Of a stretch of 64,000 bases of DNA, positions 42,918 to 55,402 are shown in pieces. The position numbers were made by a program, and so were the translations under genes. The stretch is from the NCBI GenBank assembly GCA_011634665.1, contig WAEK01000002.1, positions 2,134,001-2,198,000 on the forward strand. Direction: 5' to 3'. The notes beneath the pieces were generated by a model that saw only the letters and a list, made by a program, of their open reading frames with translations, did not search any database and was not told the origin of the DNA. The DNA is from Mortierella sp. BCC40632. Lineage: Eukaryota > Mortierellomycota > Mortierellomycetes > Mortierellales > Mortierellaceae. The stretch's first letter is position 1. Every line of letters begins with the position of its first letter.

Positions 42918-45900
42918 CTAGGAGTCAATCAACTTTGCAAAGGCCATTGTATTATTGCCAAAGTACTTGGCAATAACCTCAAAGCCGTCCTCTGCATCCT
43001 CCAACTATAGTAAGGCAAAACAAAAGAAGTAAGGTTAGTCTTTGAGTGTAGACTGATGGACAAATGTCTGCACAATCAGACTCTAAGAAAAAACGAAAAC
43101 AAAAACAAAAACAAACAAACAAACAAACAAACAAAAATAGTACCTCTGACAAGAATAGGTCGTGTTTTTCTGCGTTCACTTCCTGCATTCTCCTGATGTC
43201 GGCTACAGTTCTCTGCTCAACCATACACTTTGGACATTCACGATCTGCTCCATCTGCAAGGCATCGCTGGTGATACGAGTGACGACACAAAAAGTGAACT
43301 GATGGCAAGTCCAGAGACCCACCACAGCTACTGCACTTGGTCACTTGGAAGATTCGCGCCGTCGTCTTCAGCTCGTCAATTTCACGTCGTTTCTTTTCCG
43401 ACTCTTGGCGGTAACTCTGAATTTGCTTTTGATCCTCCAATCGTTCCTTGCGCTCTGTCTCGATGCGTCGGCCGATGTAGTCTTTAATCATGCCGATGGT
43501 TGCCACATTGGTTTGGCTCAGTGCTTGGACAACTTGAAGAGGTGGCAAAAGATCCTGTTGATCAATATGACCAAGGACTTTGAGAAGCTCTTGCGTCGAC
43601 TTTGATAGTCGTTCAGACGAAGATGAAAAGTACGAAAGGGTCAAAGGATAGAGGGACGAGTCCAATGGTCTAATGTAGCCCATGAAGGATCAGGGAATCC
43701 AATCAAAGTTAGTTTGCAAGTATGGGCCAGCAGTGGAGCATTGTTGACAGTAGCTGAGATTGACCTGTACTCCTCATTCATTATTTACCCGTATTTGCGA
43801 AGACACTCAATAACCTTTGGTGTGTCATCTTTCTCGATCCAAAGCCGCAGAATATCGGTGTACATCTTCATGCGCTCATATAAAAACACAATTCCCTCAT
43901 CGAACCCTGCCATTTGACAAAGGACCAAGGCGTGGTTCGTGTCGTACGGAATCTCAGTATCTTTCAACAACTTAAGACACTTTTCTTTCTTAAGGATCTT
44001 TTCCGTATTCCTGCGGTTCATATCAGCAGCCTTCATCGTTCCCGAACCCTTCTGTCCAGAGTGAGGCGATGGTGGATCTGCGAGGTACAGTTCAAGAAGG
44101 GTATTCCAGATCGCCTTGCGTTCTTCCATGTCTTTATCATCTGTTCCGAGCTTGCTACCAGTTGTTGAAGCGCGATCATGGTGGTCTCCTGGTTTCTTTG
44201 CCGAGTTAGTGGATAGGTGTGAATGAGCACCTGTAGTGCTTTTTTGATTCGGCCCTGAAGTGTGCTGTGCGCTCTGATTTGAAGCCAATGGCCATCGGTT
44301 TGCTGAGACCTTTTCCAAGAAAATAATCAAGTACGACGGCAAGTCTACAAAAAGACTCATAAATGTTCTGGGTGACGGAGGCGAGTATTTTGTAGATTCG
44401 CTATGATGTTTAGGCTTGGGCGCAAATGTTGCATGGTGGGACATCTTTGGGCTGGCAGTCGCGCTTGAGCTGACAGGGGGTGTAGCAGTACCACCAATGG
44501 CGAAGGGTAGCATACCAAAGGCTTGGTTGGTGACCGCCACAGAAGCGTTAGCTGGGGTCCCCATTCCAGAGTGCGGTGTGGGGGTTGGCGCCCTGTTTAA
44601 TGACCCTGAGCATAGCTCAATCAACAGTTCCGTGGTCCGCTCAGGTAGGTGGGTCAAAAGAACCTTGCCGTACTTCTGAAGATTTTTGTCCGCCTCAAGT
44701 GGGCCAAGTCGGCGCAGGTATGCAAGGGCATGGTCATAGTCCTTAACATCATCGATCTGCACCGTCAGATACCTGAGAGAATTGTGTTGAGAGTTAATTA
44801 CATTGGTATATCCAATATACTCCTGAAGCGACTGTTGATAAAGAGGAGTGGGAGGCGATACTTACAAGTCATGCTCCTCAAACTTCTCTGCAAGGTAGAC
44901 TGCATGCTCGGGGTATCCTGCTTGACGACAGACCTGGATGGCTGTCTCCAAATCAAATGTCAGATCGGCATTCTATACCCAAAAAGAATTTATCTGGAAG
45001 TTAGCAAAGATTCCGACAAAAGTCAGTTCTTCTTGCGAAGGGAATATTCACCTTAATAAATTCATCCAGTCGCTTGACGTCCTTGAGTTTGGTATAACAG
45101 TTTAGCAATAGCGTGGTGTGATCAACATTGGCAAGTCCATTTGCGTGCAATTCTTGGAGATAGGACGTCAGGTTGTAGATTCGCTGCGCATCCAAGAATT
45201 TCCGAATAACATATGAAGGTTCTAGTCGACCAATGGTTCTGATATATTGAGCCATTGCGCCATCATAGTCGCCCTTGTTATAGAGGTGATCTCCATACTT
45301 TTTGATGATCTCAGAGATGCTGGCGTTGTCATACTTTTGGTTATGTGCAAGATTGATGGCTAGAAGATACATATTCTTCTTAAACAATGCATCCAGCTTG
45401 GCTGAGGTTTCCATTTCATCCAGACGATGCACCTAGAAGTACACAATAGAGATCAGACGATAGCAGAGTTAAAATCAGGAAGGGGACTTTGTCTACGTTA
45501 AGCTTTTGTCTATTTTGACTAAAGAATGAAGAGATACTTGCCTTGCCACCATTCTCCACGATGAACACGCTGCCCCATTCACAGATCACACAACGAACTC
45601 CTTGTGAAAATGTCGCAGAGTAGGCAGTGAACTTGTTGGCAGTGTCGATGATTGTCAGTTTTGTAGTATCATTAGCAGAGACGGTTGAAGAATGGATGCC
45701 GAATGATTTAGTAGCCGAGTGCGGAATGTTTGGTGGAGATACAACTATCAAATAAGCCTTGTAAAATGAAATGAAGGTTTTGGGACCTATTCCGCAAAGA
45801 TGAGCGGCAATTAGCATAAGCTCTGATCGCAGTCGTTATTCCTGTACCAGTTTTTACCCATGAGCCTGATCTCACCTTCGTAGGCATATGCTGGTCCTCG

Positions 45901-46850
45901 TCCGTCTGATCCATAAAAAAAGATTGCTTCATCGCGTGCGATCGCCAGCTCCTGTGCGCTTTCGTTCATGACAGCACAACCAAGTCCTCCTCCTCCTTGT
46001 TCATCAAGGGACTATGAAACACAGGGACGGTCAGTTTGTGGATGATTTACGGTAGACGTCAAAAAACATTCTTGTGCTTCTTAAAAGTCCTTACCTGCGT
46101 TGATTTTGAGGACGTGTTATAGAGAAGAACCTTGGCTGTGGTCGAGATAAAAAGTAGTGCTCCTCTTGGCTGCTCCTTGAATCCAAGCCCTAAACCATAA
46201 TGCGAACGTCAGGCGTGATTAGTGATGGCCCGTGAATAAAACAAATGAACGAGCATTTGGAATCCGGAGCCAGCGTAGAGTGTGAAGGTTCCGGTAATAC
46301 CTGTGATTGGCTCATCGTTCTGATGGATAATCTTTTGTGCCGTCATGCGTTCTCGCATCAAATCGCCACTAATTAGAACCACAGTGCCGTTAGCGAGACC
46401 TACAGCAATTTGCGCGAGGCTCTCTAGAACTGCAAATGCAGAGACTGGGAAGGAGTTTCCTGACTGCTGGACACGAATTGCCCGCTCAAGGGTTGGTCCT
46501 GGCTTGTTTCTATCAGGCTTATCAAGGTCCCACAACTTGATAACTTGTGTTGCATTATCCTCTTCCTAGAGTTCGAAAAAGAGGATTGACGTGTGAGTTC
46601 AGGGATGGGTACATAATATCCCATCATTGTTGTTTTTTACCTAGCCAAACTAGCACCTACTCCGACTGTAACAAGAATGTTGCGTTGCTTAAGTTGCTTC
46701 ATATGAGAAATTCGTCCGCCATCGTATGCAAGAAACGACTCGGCTCGAAGGTTTTTGTCGATGATATGAACGACGCCGTTTCTTTCGGCTACGACCATGT
46801 GGCCGCGTCCACTAGTCGCCACATTAGATTCAATAGACTAAAGTGTAGCC

Positions 46851-46881
<31 letters not shown>

Positions 46882-47065
46882 AGAATGAGGCCATGTTAAT
46901 GTATCATGCAGGCACCTGTCAGAAGACCAAACGACATCATGGAGACACAAGGAGCAAGTCATGGCGTTCTTTTTATACCTTGAAGATTTCTGGGGACTTG
47001 GACGAGTCTTCGGGATCCTTGACCTCGACTTTATCGAAGAAGGTGAACTGGCGCTGTTGTGCCAT
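42918..47065 (-). CDS. VPS11: VPS11, HOPS/CORVET core subunit with RING-H2 finger, 11 exons
   Basis: Vps11 is a core scaffold of the CORVET and HOPS tethers on endosomes and vacuoles and carries an E3-like RING. Exons: 47065-46979, 46837-46661, 46565-46301, 46189-46095, 46011-45876, 45786-45542, 45432-45052, 44972-44866, 44772-43789, 43669-43144, 43004-42918; 1029 residues. The start MAQQRQFTFFDK matches the family. The N-terminal beta-propeller includes VIKLWDLDK. A helical solenoid with clathrin-heavy-chain-like repeats follows, with AIQVCRQAGYPEHAVYLA. The RING ligands are C938, C941, C954, H956, H959, C962, C971 and C974. Between solenoid parts is a Ser/Pro/Thr-rich insert of about 150 residues (44150-44600) absent from compact homologues. 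Intron 6 starts with GC rather than GT (45541). Confidence 0.93.
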
Positions 47066-47291
47066 CGTTGTTGAGTCGATTCTCTTGAGTCTGTCGACGA
47101 GGGGGGAGACAAGAGATGAGTAGAATGTCAAAGTCGATTGGTCATGGGATGCTGCGTGTCGCGACCGCCCTGCCCATCTGTCTGCCGGACGTCAGGTGAT
47201 CTTGAGTCCAGGGGGGTCAGAAAGAAGGCATGACAGCCACCCAACGGCTGGAATCCGTAGAGCTCAAAGTCAATCGTCGTCCTCAACCGTC
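47066..47291. promoter_or_regulatory. short divergent promoter, VPS11 and CS-domain gene
   Basis: Only 226 bp separate the two start codons, which point away from each other, so promoter elements and 5' UTRs must be shared or tightly packed. No specific binding motif was identified. Confidence 0.5.
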
Positions 47292-47849
47292 ATGGCGACA
47301 TTCAAGATCCTTCAGACAGCATCGCATGCTGTTCTGGTTGTCTGCGCTCAGGATGTTGACCCCACATCCATATCAGTAGAGATCTCGACGGCGAAGGATG
47401 CCATCCATTTGAAGTATGAAGCGAAAAAGGCTGGCAAAGTATCGCAAGTGATCTACCCTCGCCTTTGTCTCGTAGAATCCAAGCTAGTGGCAAATGCACC
47501 TATTGAAGAGTGTACTCTTTCAGTCACACATCGAAATATCGTCATACGAATGAAAAAGCAGGATCCTCCGTGCGAATGGGAGTCTTTGGGAATCTACTTT
47601 GCCAAAGATCAGTCCCTTCCACTCAAGGAGAGCAGCATTGAAAAAGAACAAGAGCGTCTAATGGAGCGACTTTTTTTTGTGACAGAAGGTAGCGCGCAGC
47701 TTCTCCAGAAGTCGATCCAGGTGAGGGACCCCTGGGGTGTATCTGGAATGCTGAACGACATGGTAGTAAAGGATGTGAACGCCCGCAAAATTCCCATGGT
47801 GAACGCTATCGAGATCACAGCGGGTTTGGCCCCAAAGAGTTCAGAGTAG
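47292..47849 (+). CDS. small CS/p23-like protein
   Basis: A single exon of 185 residues from the ATG at 47292. Residues 10-105 look like a CS (p23/NudC/SGT1-type) beta sandwich: AVLVVCAQDVDPTSISVEIS, DAIHLKYEA, YPRLCLVESKLVANAP, CTLSVTHRNIVIRMKK, WESLGIYFAK. A helical C-terminal part (KEQERLMERLFFVTEG) follows. CS proteins commonly act as HSP90 or dynein co-chaperones; that role is inferred from fold only. The exact subfamily is not recognisable. Confidence 0.55.
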   Translation: MATFKILQTASHAVLVVCAQDVDPTSISVEISTAKDAIHLKYEAKKAGKVSQVIYPRLCLVESKLVANAPIEECTLSVTHRNIVIRMKKQDPPCEWESLGIYFAKDQSLPLKESSIEKEQERLMERLFFVTEGSAQLLQKSIQVRDPWGVSGMLNDMVVKDVNARKIPMVNAIEITAGLAPKSSE

Positions 47850-48065
47850 AAACAGGGCGAGGGGCAATAAACCTTTTCAGCATGTCGTTGCATGCATAGT
47901 GAACACAAGCTCACATGAATGTTTTACAATCCGCCAAACTCGACTTTGGCTTAAAAGATCTGGCTCCATCCTTCTCCCAACAACAACAACTTTCTCTTTT
48001 ACTCTCGAATCTCACCCCTTCCTTCCCGAAAAAAATCACTCACGGACCCGAGCAAGGATATAACC

Positions 48066-49120
48066 ATGACCATGGACATGGATACCACTGATGAGCCCCT
48101 CATCCGGCCAACCCAAACACAGCCTATTTCTATGAATCAACAAACTAGTAGCAGTCGTAACCCACTTGATGCCGAGGTGAGTGAGATCAAGATTATTTCT
48201 CAAATATGACTTCCTGGCAGGACTAGTAGAGTGCAATCAAGTTAATCGAAATACCTTTAAGGAATGGGATAACAGATGTTGGGAAAAAGGCGCATTATTC
48301 CTGAAGGAACTGGAGAAGCAAAAGCTGAATCCTACCGATTACCTCTTAAGACGGACGCCACCTGTCCTGAGAAAATTTCCCGACGGCTCCAACTTAGTCT
48401 TCAGTGGAGAGCTACTCGACGGTATGTGGCTAGCCGTTGCCCGATCGATTTCTCTTGTCACCGAGTGTTCTCTAATAGTGTATTGTCCCGACCTAAACAG
48501 AACTTACGAAGGGCCATCCACACTATATCAAAACAAGGATCTACAATATCATTGACCATTATTTCAAAGTGCTCACAGAGGGACCCTCCCCGAAGGAGAC
48601 CTATACGTTGTTTACCAAGAGTGGGTGGGTGTATTTTTGCATCCATTCACAGGATGGAACCAAAACTCTCGATGCCCCCAGTGGAGCCACTATGCCAGTG
48701 AATATCAGCAATATCCTAATCAAGATCGGCCATTCCAAGAGTATCCCTGAACTCAAGAAGACCCGACCGGTGAATTGTGGTATCATGAACCAAGGGGTGC
48801 TGGTTCAGTATCCACCTCCCAATGAGGGAAAAGTCCCATTTGTCGCGTTGTTCGTGCGTATTCTTCAAACAATTTTTGCAGCTCACCAGTACTCTTTCCA
48901 ATGTCGATGTTCCAAGTATCACTCCATGATATACCGCTTTGATCGTTTTGAGCACGAGTCCAAGGAGCAGGCCTTCGCGACAGTTATGTGTCTGATAAGA
49001 CCATTGGTAGAAAAATGGATGAAGGTCTTCTTGGATTTGGAGGACAAGCATAACAAGGTCGTTACTTATTGGGGTAGTCAATCGAGTTACCAGAACGGTC
49101 AACAGAATCTCGGCGTCTAG
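48066..49120 (+). CDS. GIY-YIG/T5orf172-like (Mug113-type) protein, paralogue A, 3 exons
   Basis: Exons 48066-48176, 48262-48421, 48501-49120; 296 residues. A short disordered N-terminus leads to LLRRTPPVLRKFPDG and ELTKGHPHYIKTRIYNIID. The core reads GWVYFCIHSQDG, then ILIKIGHSKSIPELKK, NCG, and a Cys/His part CRCSKYHSMIYRFDRFEHES. The order Gly-x-Val-Tyr-x-Cys, Lys-Ile-Gly-x-Ser and then Cys-x-Cys...His fits the T5orf172/DUF1766 branch of the GIY-YIG fold, found in S. pombe Mug113. The position usually holding the active-site Arg is not clearly kept, so nuclease activity is doubtful. It is followed 630 bp later by a paralogue with the same exon structure. Confidence 0.55.
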
Positions 49121-49749
49121 AACACTTCCCATATATCAGGAGAAAACCATCCATCTTGTTATTTCATCACGTTGGGTGTGGTGTAAATTGAACGGTCAAG
49201 CCAGTGAAAGACAGCTTAAGACCCATCCTCCTAGAAGAACTAGCATCTCTCTGTCCAAAAAAAAAAAAAAAAATAGAGAGCAACAGAGCATATTATACAT
49301 ATTTCTTGGCCAGTGGCTGAAGGATATCGTCATGGAGTAAGGAAGATTCAACCTCATCTTTGCATTGACGAGTGCACCTTTTCTTTCACCTTTCGAAATC
49401 TCGGAAAATAAAAGATCCTCTTTGGAGATGCATTTCCTCAAGGTCGGTCCCGAAAGGGTCGATTAGTCCGACTTTTTTTTTTTTTTTTTAAAAAAAAAGG
49501 AAACATCGTATTGTCTCTCTCCAGATGAGTGGCTCCTGGGGGATCAACGACATGGTCTCCTATTTATTTTGTCAGCTGAGCAGCACTTGCCCTCCCCCCC
49601 AACGGATAAAACTTATTGGACGAAGGAGTAACAGTCCAATACCATGTACAAAATGCCTGTCCCCGCACTTTTTTGCTCCCTTCCTTTCCGCCCCAACACC
49701 TGCTCTTCCTTGAAAAAGATCTCACGGATGTCAACCAAAAGACACAGAC
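49121..49749. other. spacer between tandem paralogues
   Basis: Contains A and T runs (about 49258-49273 and 49474-49490). No gene is seen; the 5' flank of paralogue B lies at the right. Confidence 0.6.
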
Positions 49750-50859
49750 ATGCACATAAACCTGAACCCGGACCTGAACAACATTGATACCACCTTCAGT
49801 CAAGAGTCCTCCACTCAGCAGACCCAATCCCAACCACTCTCACACAAACGCAAGCGATATGACAAAATGGTCAGTGGGACTAGGGTTCTATCATTTCTAT
49901 GTTGATTTCTAGGCAATAGTGACAGTGCATAATCGAGTCGACTAAACTTCCCTCCCTTATGCTTTTAGCTTTGGAGCGACCACGCTGTGGGGGAAAGCGA
50001 CTCCCTCCTTAAGGAGCTGAGTCAAAAAAGATTAGATCCGAACGACTTCTATTTACGACGGACATCATCAGCTCAGAGAAGGTTTTCCCATGGCCGTTTC
50101 TTCTCTCGTCATAAACCACTTCAGAGAGAACTCTCCAATGGTTACATTCTCACCTTTCCCAAAAAGGTGTTCAATGGTGCGTAAAAAAATATCATGTAAT
50201 TAAGTTTCTTAGATAATAGGTGTTACTGACAGCATCTTGTTCGATCTTGGATAGAACTTACAAAGAACCATCCTCCTCTGCTCAAAAAGAAGCTCTACGA
50301 CATCATTGATGTGTATTTCGACAGGGTTGTGAAGGGATATAATGCGAGAGATAAAAGCCTTGAGTTTACAAAATACATCAAGAATGGATGGTTGTTCTTT
50401 TGTATTTACCAGAACTATGGCGCTCTGCCTCTTCCAGAGTTCGATGGAGCCAGAACACTTGCGGATATCAATACCAGTGTCTCGATCAAGATAGGCTACT
50501 CCAGTGATATTATCATGCTCAAGAATCCCCCTGTGCTTCGGAAAAAGAATTGTGGAATTATGACCCAAGGTGAAATGGTTCACTTCCCATCCGAGGACAA
50601 CAAAAAAGTCCCATTTTGCTACCTCTTTGAGCAAATCTTACAAGCAATTTACCAAGCGCACCAATATAACAGCTGGTGCAGATGCGGAGCGAGGCACATA
50701 ATGATATACCGTTTTGACCGATTCAAACATGAGTCCTCGGTCGACGCTTTCAGAGCTACCATGCGTCTCATACGACCAGTGGCAGAAAAGTGGATGAATG
50801 CTCTAGTAGAGCTGGAAGACGCGTATCTAGAAGTTACTTCTTACTGGTCAGTTCAATAA
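49750..50859 (+). CDS. GIY-YIG/T5orf172-like (Mug113-type) protein, paralogue B, 3 exons
   Basis: Exons 49750-49869, 49969-50176, 50255-50859; 310 residues. Intron positions and phases (0 and 1) match paralogue A. The core reads GWLFFCIYQNYG, VSIKIGYSSDI, KKNCGIMTQGEMVHFP, LFEQILQAIYQAHQY, CRCGARHIMIYRFDRFKHES. The C-terminal helix RLIRPVAEKWMNALVELED matches A. A basic KRKRYD near residue 35 could be a nuclear signal. Divergence outside the core is high, so the duplication is old or fast-evolving. The function is unknown. The Cys-x-Cys...His set could bind metal. Confidence 0.55.
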
Positions 50860-51448
50860 ATGGTCGACCTGGCTGGCTCACCATGAACCTTTGAATGTAT
50901 AGCAATGCCCAATGCAGTTATTTCGGAAGAAAACCTCCCACACCAGCGCATGAGTCCATACTCTAGCCTATCCTACCTCTCACCATGATGGGTGTAATGG
51001 GCGTGATACAGATTGTCCTAAGAGGTTCGAGTCCGAAGAGATGTGGGCGGCGTCACAAGGGACTGGTAGGAAGAGTTGACAACAGTCGATCACTGGAACG
51101 GTTAAACAAGCATCCAAGTTGGCCTGGGCAGAGAAGGTTAAAGGTGTTCCCACCTATCCGAGCACACCCCACAAAAAGCTTGCGGCTCAGCGCCAACGAC
51201 GTCTCCGAAGGGTAGACTCATTTCATGTCCATGACAGTTTCTGCTTACTCAGGTCATGGACGCGCTTATCTCTCTTTCCCACCTTTCATCCGTTTTCTTC
51301 GTCTCTTTTTTCTCCATCGTCTCATCCCAGCTCATTTTATCTCATCTCGTTTCATCTCATTCCATCGCGTCCTTCCTCGCCGTTCACTTTAGCTTGTACA
51401 TCCTACCAATCGGTTCATTTCCCATTAAATTTTAACCTCCCCATCGAC
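50860..51448. other. intergenic, CT-rich promoter of acyl-CoA oxidase
   Basis: A CT-rich stretch with CATCTCAT-like repeats (about 51270-51420) leads to the ATG at 51449. A lone GGTTCGAGTCC (51024) is not part of a tRNA. No gene is seen. Confidence 0.6.
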
Positions 51449-52402
51449 ATGCCTACCGTCGAGAACCAACAACAGCTCGATATCGCTGCTGAACGTGCCC
51501 GGTGCACTTTCAACCCCGCTCAACTGACCCCGCTCTTCTACGGAGGCGAAGAGAACCTCAAGGATCTCAAGAAAATCGAGGCTCTTGTCGACAATGACCC
51601 TGTCTTTGACCGCTCCGATCGTTACTTTCTCGGACGTACTGAGGTAAGGAAGGAGGGCTTTCATTTTTGTTGGGTTCATCCAGGATATTTATGACGTTCG
51701 CCTAACCTTTCTCGTGTTTGCATGTCTTCTATCACACCACAAAGCGTTTCCAACGAGCGCTGCCGATGGTGAAGCGATATGTCGAGCTTCGAAACCAACA
51801 TGGGTTTACTCCAGAGGAATCTGCATACTTCAAAATCTACATTGATGACTACATCCCTGTAAGTATATCGCTTTGTCTAGATCAACGTTAGTAGTAGAGA
51901 GTGTCTGTTGACCAGCATCTTTGTCAATTGCCTTATGCTGTATAGGTTCACCTTCATGAATGCAAGTATCGTCTTGAGATATATCTTCCTCCTACGAGCC
52001 TGCGATTCCTGAATGATGCCCTCGCTTTGCATATATTCTGGGAATGATCTGGGGAAATGAGAGGCTGACTTTCTATATGGTGTATCATAATCCTTACATT
52101 AGCCATGTTTTTGCCTGTTCTTCAAGCTCAGGCCAGTGATGAGCAGCTCAAGGTCTGGGGCCCTCCTGCTAAAAACTTTAATTACATTGGGTGGTAAGTT
52201 TTTAGATTTTTGACTTGCTGATTCCACTCAAAAGAACATTCGAACTAACAGTGTCTTCCACCTTACAATCTGGAACTACATAGCTATGCGCAAACCGAGC
52301 TTGGTCACGGAAGTATGTTTTCCGAGTTGAAGCTCCGTGGAGCTTTGAATCTTCCATTAGCAGTACACTTACTTACTTACTTACTAACTAACTAACTTCT
52401 TA

Positions 52403-52442
<40 letters not shown>

Positions 52443-54469
52443 CTGGTGAATTACGCCAGGCAATCTCTCGCGACTTGAGACTACTGCTACTCTGGACATT
52501 GAGCGGGACCAATGGGTGATCGACTCCCCTACGCAATCTTCAGCAAAATTTTGGATCGGAACTCTTGGTAAGATGGCCAATCATGCTATTGTCCAGGCGA
52601 GACTGATCATCAACGAGAAGGACTATGGCGCACATCCGTTCTTGGTGCCAATTCGGTCGCTCAAGGACCATACGCTCCTTCCTGGAGTCATGATCAAAGA
52701 CCAAGGACCCAAGCAGGGGGCTATCTCAATGGATAATGGTTACGCGCGCTTTGACCACGTTCGTATTCCTCGTGAGAATGTATGTACCATTTTCTGTTAG
52801 CTTTTCCTTTTAAAATGAGTGATTGGTGAGTACATAGTCCTGACCAAAGCAATATGTTTTCCTCTCAGATGCTTATGCGTTTCTCTAAAGTCTCAAGAGA
52901 AGGAGTCTATTCCAAGCCGATCCATCCCAAGCTCGCCTATGGTGGTATGACCGCAGTGAGGACTACTCTTATCAATCACTCTGCCCTTTCAATGGCCCGA
53001 GGTAAGATCTTTCACACCATTACTTCCATAGTCAGCCCATTCGGAGGTGGATCAAGGGTGCCACTGAATCTCATTTCACTGTGCTAATGTAAATCTATTC
53101 CGGTATCTGGGGCCAATAGCTGCAACTATCGCTACCCGATACAGTGCTGTCCGTCGTCAAGGAAATGTCAACATGGCAACGGACCTCGAGACACAGGTAT
53201 TGGACTACCCATCCGTCCAATACAGGATCTTGCCATTAATCTCGCACGCTTTCGCTACCATCTTCTCGGGTTACTGGATGAACGAAATGTACGCTCAGTA
53301 CAACGCTGATATTTCCAAGGGAGACGCATCGTTGCTCAAGGATGTCCATGTGTATTCCTCTGGACTGAAGTCCTACTGCACAAAGATTGGGGCGGATGGA
53401 ATTGAGGAAGCTAGACGATGCCTTGGTGGACACGGTTATTCATTGTTCTCGGGCATGATTGACTTTCATCGTCAGTTCTTAGCCACTGTCACATATGAAG
53501 GCGAGAATGCACTTTTGACGGTACGTGGGCTGATCATTTCAGAGAAAACCATGTTGAGACGCTGGGTCCAGTACAGAAGGTCTGACATCAAAGTCCATCT
53601 TTTATTTATTTATATATAGCAACAAGTGTCGCGCTATCTGCTCAAGCTCTACAAGGATGTGCTCCGTGGTTCTGATGTCCATCTCTCGCCAGCATCCAAG
53701 TACATCTTTTCGCTGTACCATCACAACTTATTTGTGAAGCAGCGTTGCTCAGCGCACTCCATCAAAGACTTTTATCGGCCTGAGGTTGTCCTCAGTGCAT
53801 TCCAGCACCGTGCTGCTCGCCTGATCTACGAACTCGCTGAAGCCGAAAAGAATGGTCTTTCTTGGTCGGAACTCAACCTTGAATGTATGCGACTGTCCAA
53901 GGTAAGAACGAGGGATTTTTCTATTTTTTTCTTTGGACCTTGATTTCTAGAATCTCTTGAGTTTCTGTCTAAACATCTCCCCCTTACTATAACAGGCGCA
54001 CGTGCAATACATCATGGTCGAGAACTTTTACAATGGATTAGAGAAGCGCTTTGGCAATGCTGCAACTGAGGATCAGCAAAAGCTGTATGCTGCTGTGCAA
54101 TCCGTCTACAACCTCCATGTCTTCTGGACCTTGGAGACTGAGTTAGGCGAGTTCCTTGAGGATGCATACTTCTCGCCTGAGCAGGCGCAGTGGGTACGAC
54201 AAGGTTTGAAAGAGGCTCTAAAGAGCGTACGACCGAATGCAGTAGGATTCGCAGATTGCTTTGGGTTCTCGGACACCTTCCTCAACTCTGCGCTCGGATC
54301 GTACGACGGCCGCGCGTACGAGCGCCTTGCTGAGATGACGGAGCGTGAGCCGTTGAATACACAGTTGACAGATAAGAACGGAGTTGTGTGGGGTTACGAG
54401 GAGTACCTGAAGCCTTTGATCCATGGTCAAGTACCTCCCTATAGGGCCAAAGGCGCTTCTAAGTTGTGA
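51449..54469 (+). CDS. peroxisomal acyl-CoA oxidase, 10 exons, C-terminal SKL
   Basis: It catalyses the first step of peroxisomal beta-oxidation, making trans-2-enoyl-CoA and H2O2 with FAD. Exons: 51449-51643, 51745-51858, 51946-51961, 52103-52193, 52284-52312, 52460-52779, 52869-53001, 53120-53520, 53620-53901, 53996-54469; 684 residues, the usual length. Hallmarks are FNYIGCYAQTELGHGSNLSRLETTA in two adjoining parts, WIGTLGKMANHAIVQA, the NGYARFDHVRIPREN block, ARRCLGGHGYS, and TYEGENALLTQQVSRYLL with the catalytic Glu. The protein ends AKGASKL, so the last three residues are a PTS1 peroxisome signal. Odd features are a 16-nt exon (51946-51961), a 29-nt exon, a GC donor in intron 3 (51962) and a 37-nt T run in intron 5. 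Confidence 0.94.
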
Positions 54470-55402
54470 ATGTAGATCCTCTCTCCCTTTGATGAGTAAT
54501 AATACACAAATTCATTTTGTTGTTTCTAATTGAGGAGGCCAATGTCTGGATCATGCTGGAACCTATGGACAGGATTCATGCAGGGACATGGAGAGGTGCG
54601 ACGCCCAGAAAATTTTTCTTACCCGACGCGGCTGTCACAAGGGCGCGGGCAGGCCTTCCTTTGTTTCGGGCGTCGAGAACGTCCAATGACCGTACGCAAA
54701 TTGGATTGACAGACTGGCATGGCTGGGACCAGCCAGGATGTGGAGGGGAGGGAGAAGAGAGAAAGGAGGGAAAAGAGGAAAAGAGGAAAGCAGGGAGGAA
54801 GAGAGCGAATAGATACTCGTTTCTTTATGAGGAGTTGATCTGGGCTTTTTTTCCTCAGTATCGCTCCGCCCTGTTGTGCTGCAATTTTCCATTTTTATTG
54901 CAGTCGGAGGTGCTCTTGCAGCATCAAGAGAGCGGACTATTGTTTGTTCCCTCACACAAGGACGCAGCGATGCATCTGCATGTACGTGTGCATCCTTGTC
55001 CAGCAGACCTGGAGCAGGGGCCGGGCCGAACCCTGCGCGGGCTGTATTGCAGGCGAGGGCGTCTGCGACTCAGCCCCGTCAAGCCATGCCAAGCCATTGA
55101 ACAGCAGTTTGCATTGAGACCTTTTCTGACTGGCGTAGGGGATTCTCTCTTCCTCTTTTTCAACTTCTCTCTCTCTCTCACTCTCTTTCTCTTTCTCTCT
55201 CACTTACTCCCACTCTTCTCTCTGAACCACGCGCATTTTCTCACTCTCTCTTGACAGCTTGTACCATCGGCCCTTTTCTCTCGCCTTTTCTGGCTCCCGC
55301 CCCTCCTCTCCCTCCTTCCCCTTATTCATAACGCCCTCTCCATTTCACCATCGAAGCGTAGACCGACCTGCCTCCTTCACGCCCTGTCCACCTGTTTCAA
55401 CC
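54470..55402. other. intergenic, promoter of Bni4-like gene
   Basis: Purine-rich near 54740-54810 and CT-rich at 55160-55250. A continuous frame (54517-55254) is open but has biased composition, no good start context and no domain. I regard it as noncoding. Confidence 0.55.

Noticed and set aside
51024..51034. GGTTCGAGTCC, a perfect B box, suggesting a tRNA
   Set aside because: No T-stem complement, acceptor stem or A box at the right spacing could be found around it.
54517..55254. 245-codon open frame between acyl-CoA oxidase and the Bni4-like gene
   Set aside because: Starts at a non-ATG codon, mixes purine-rich and CT-rich tracts, and shows no domain; better read as promoter DNA.
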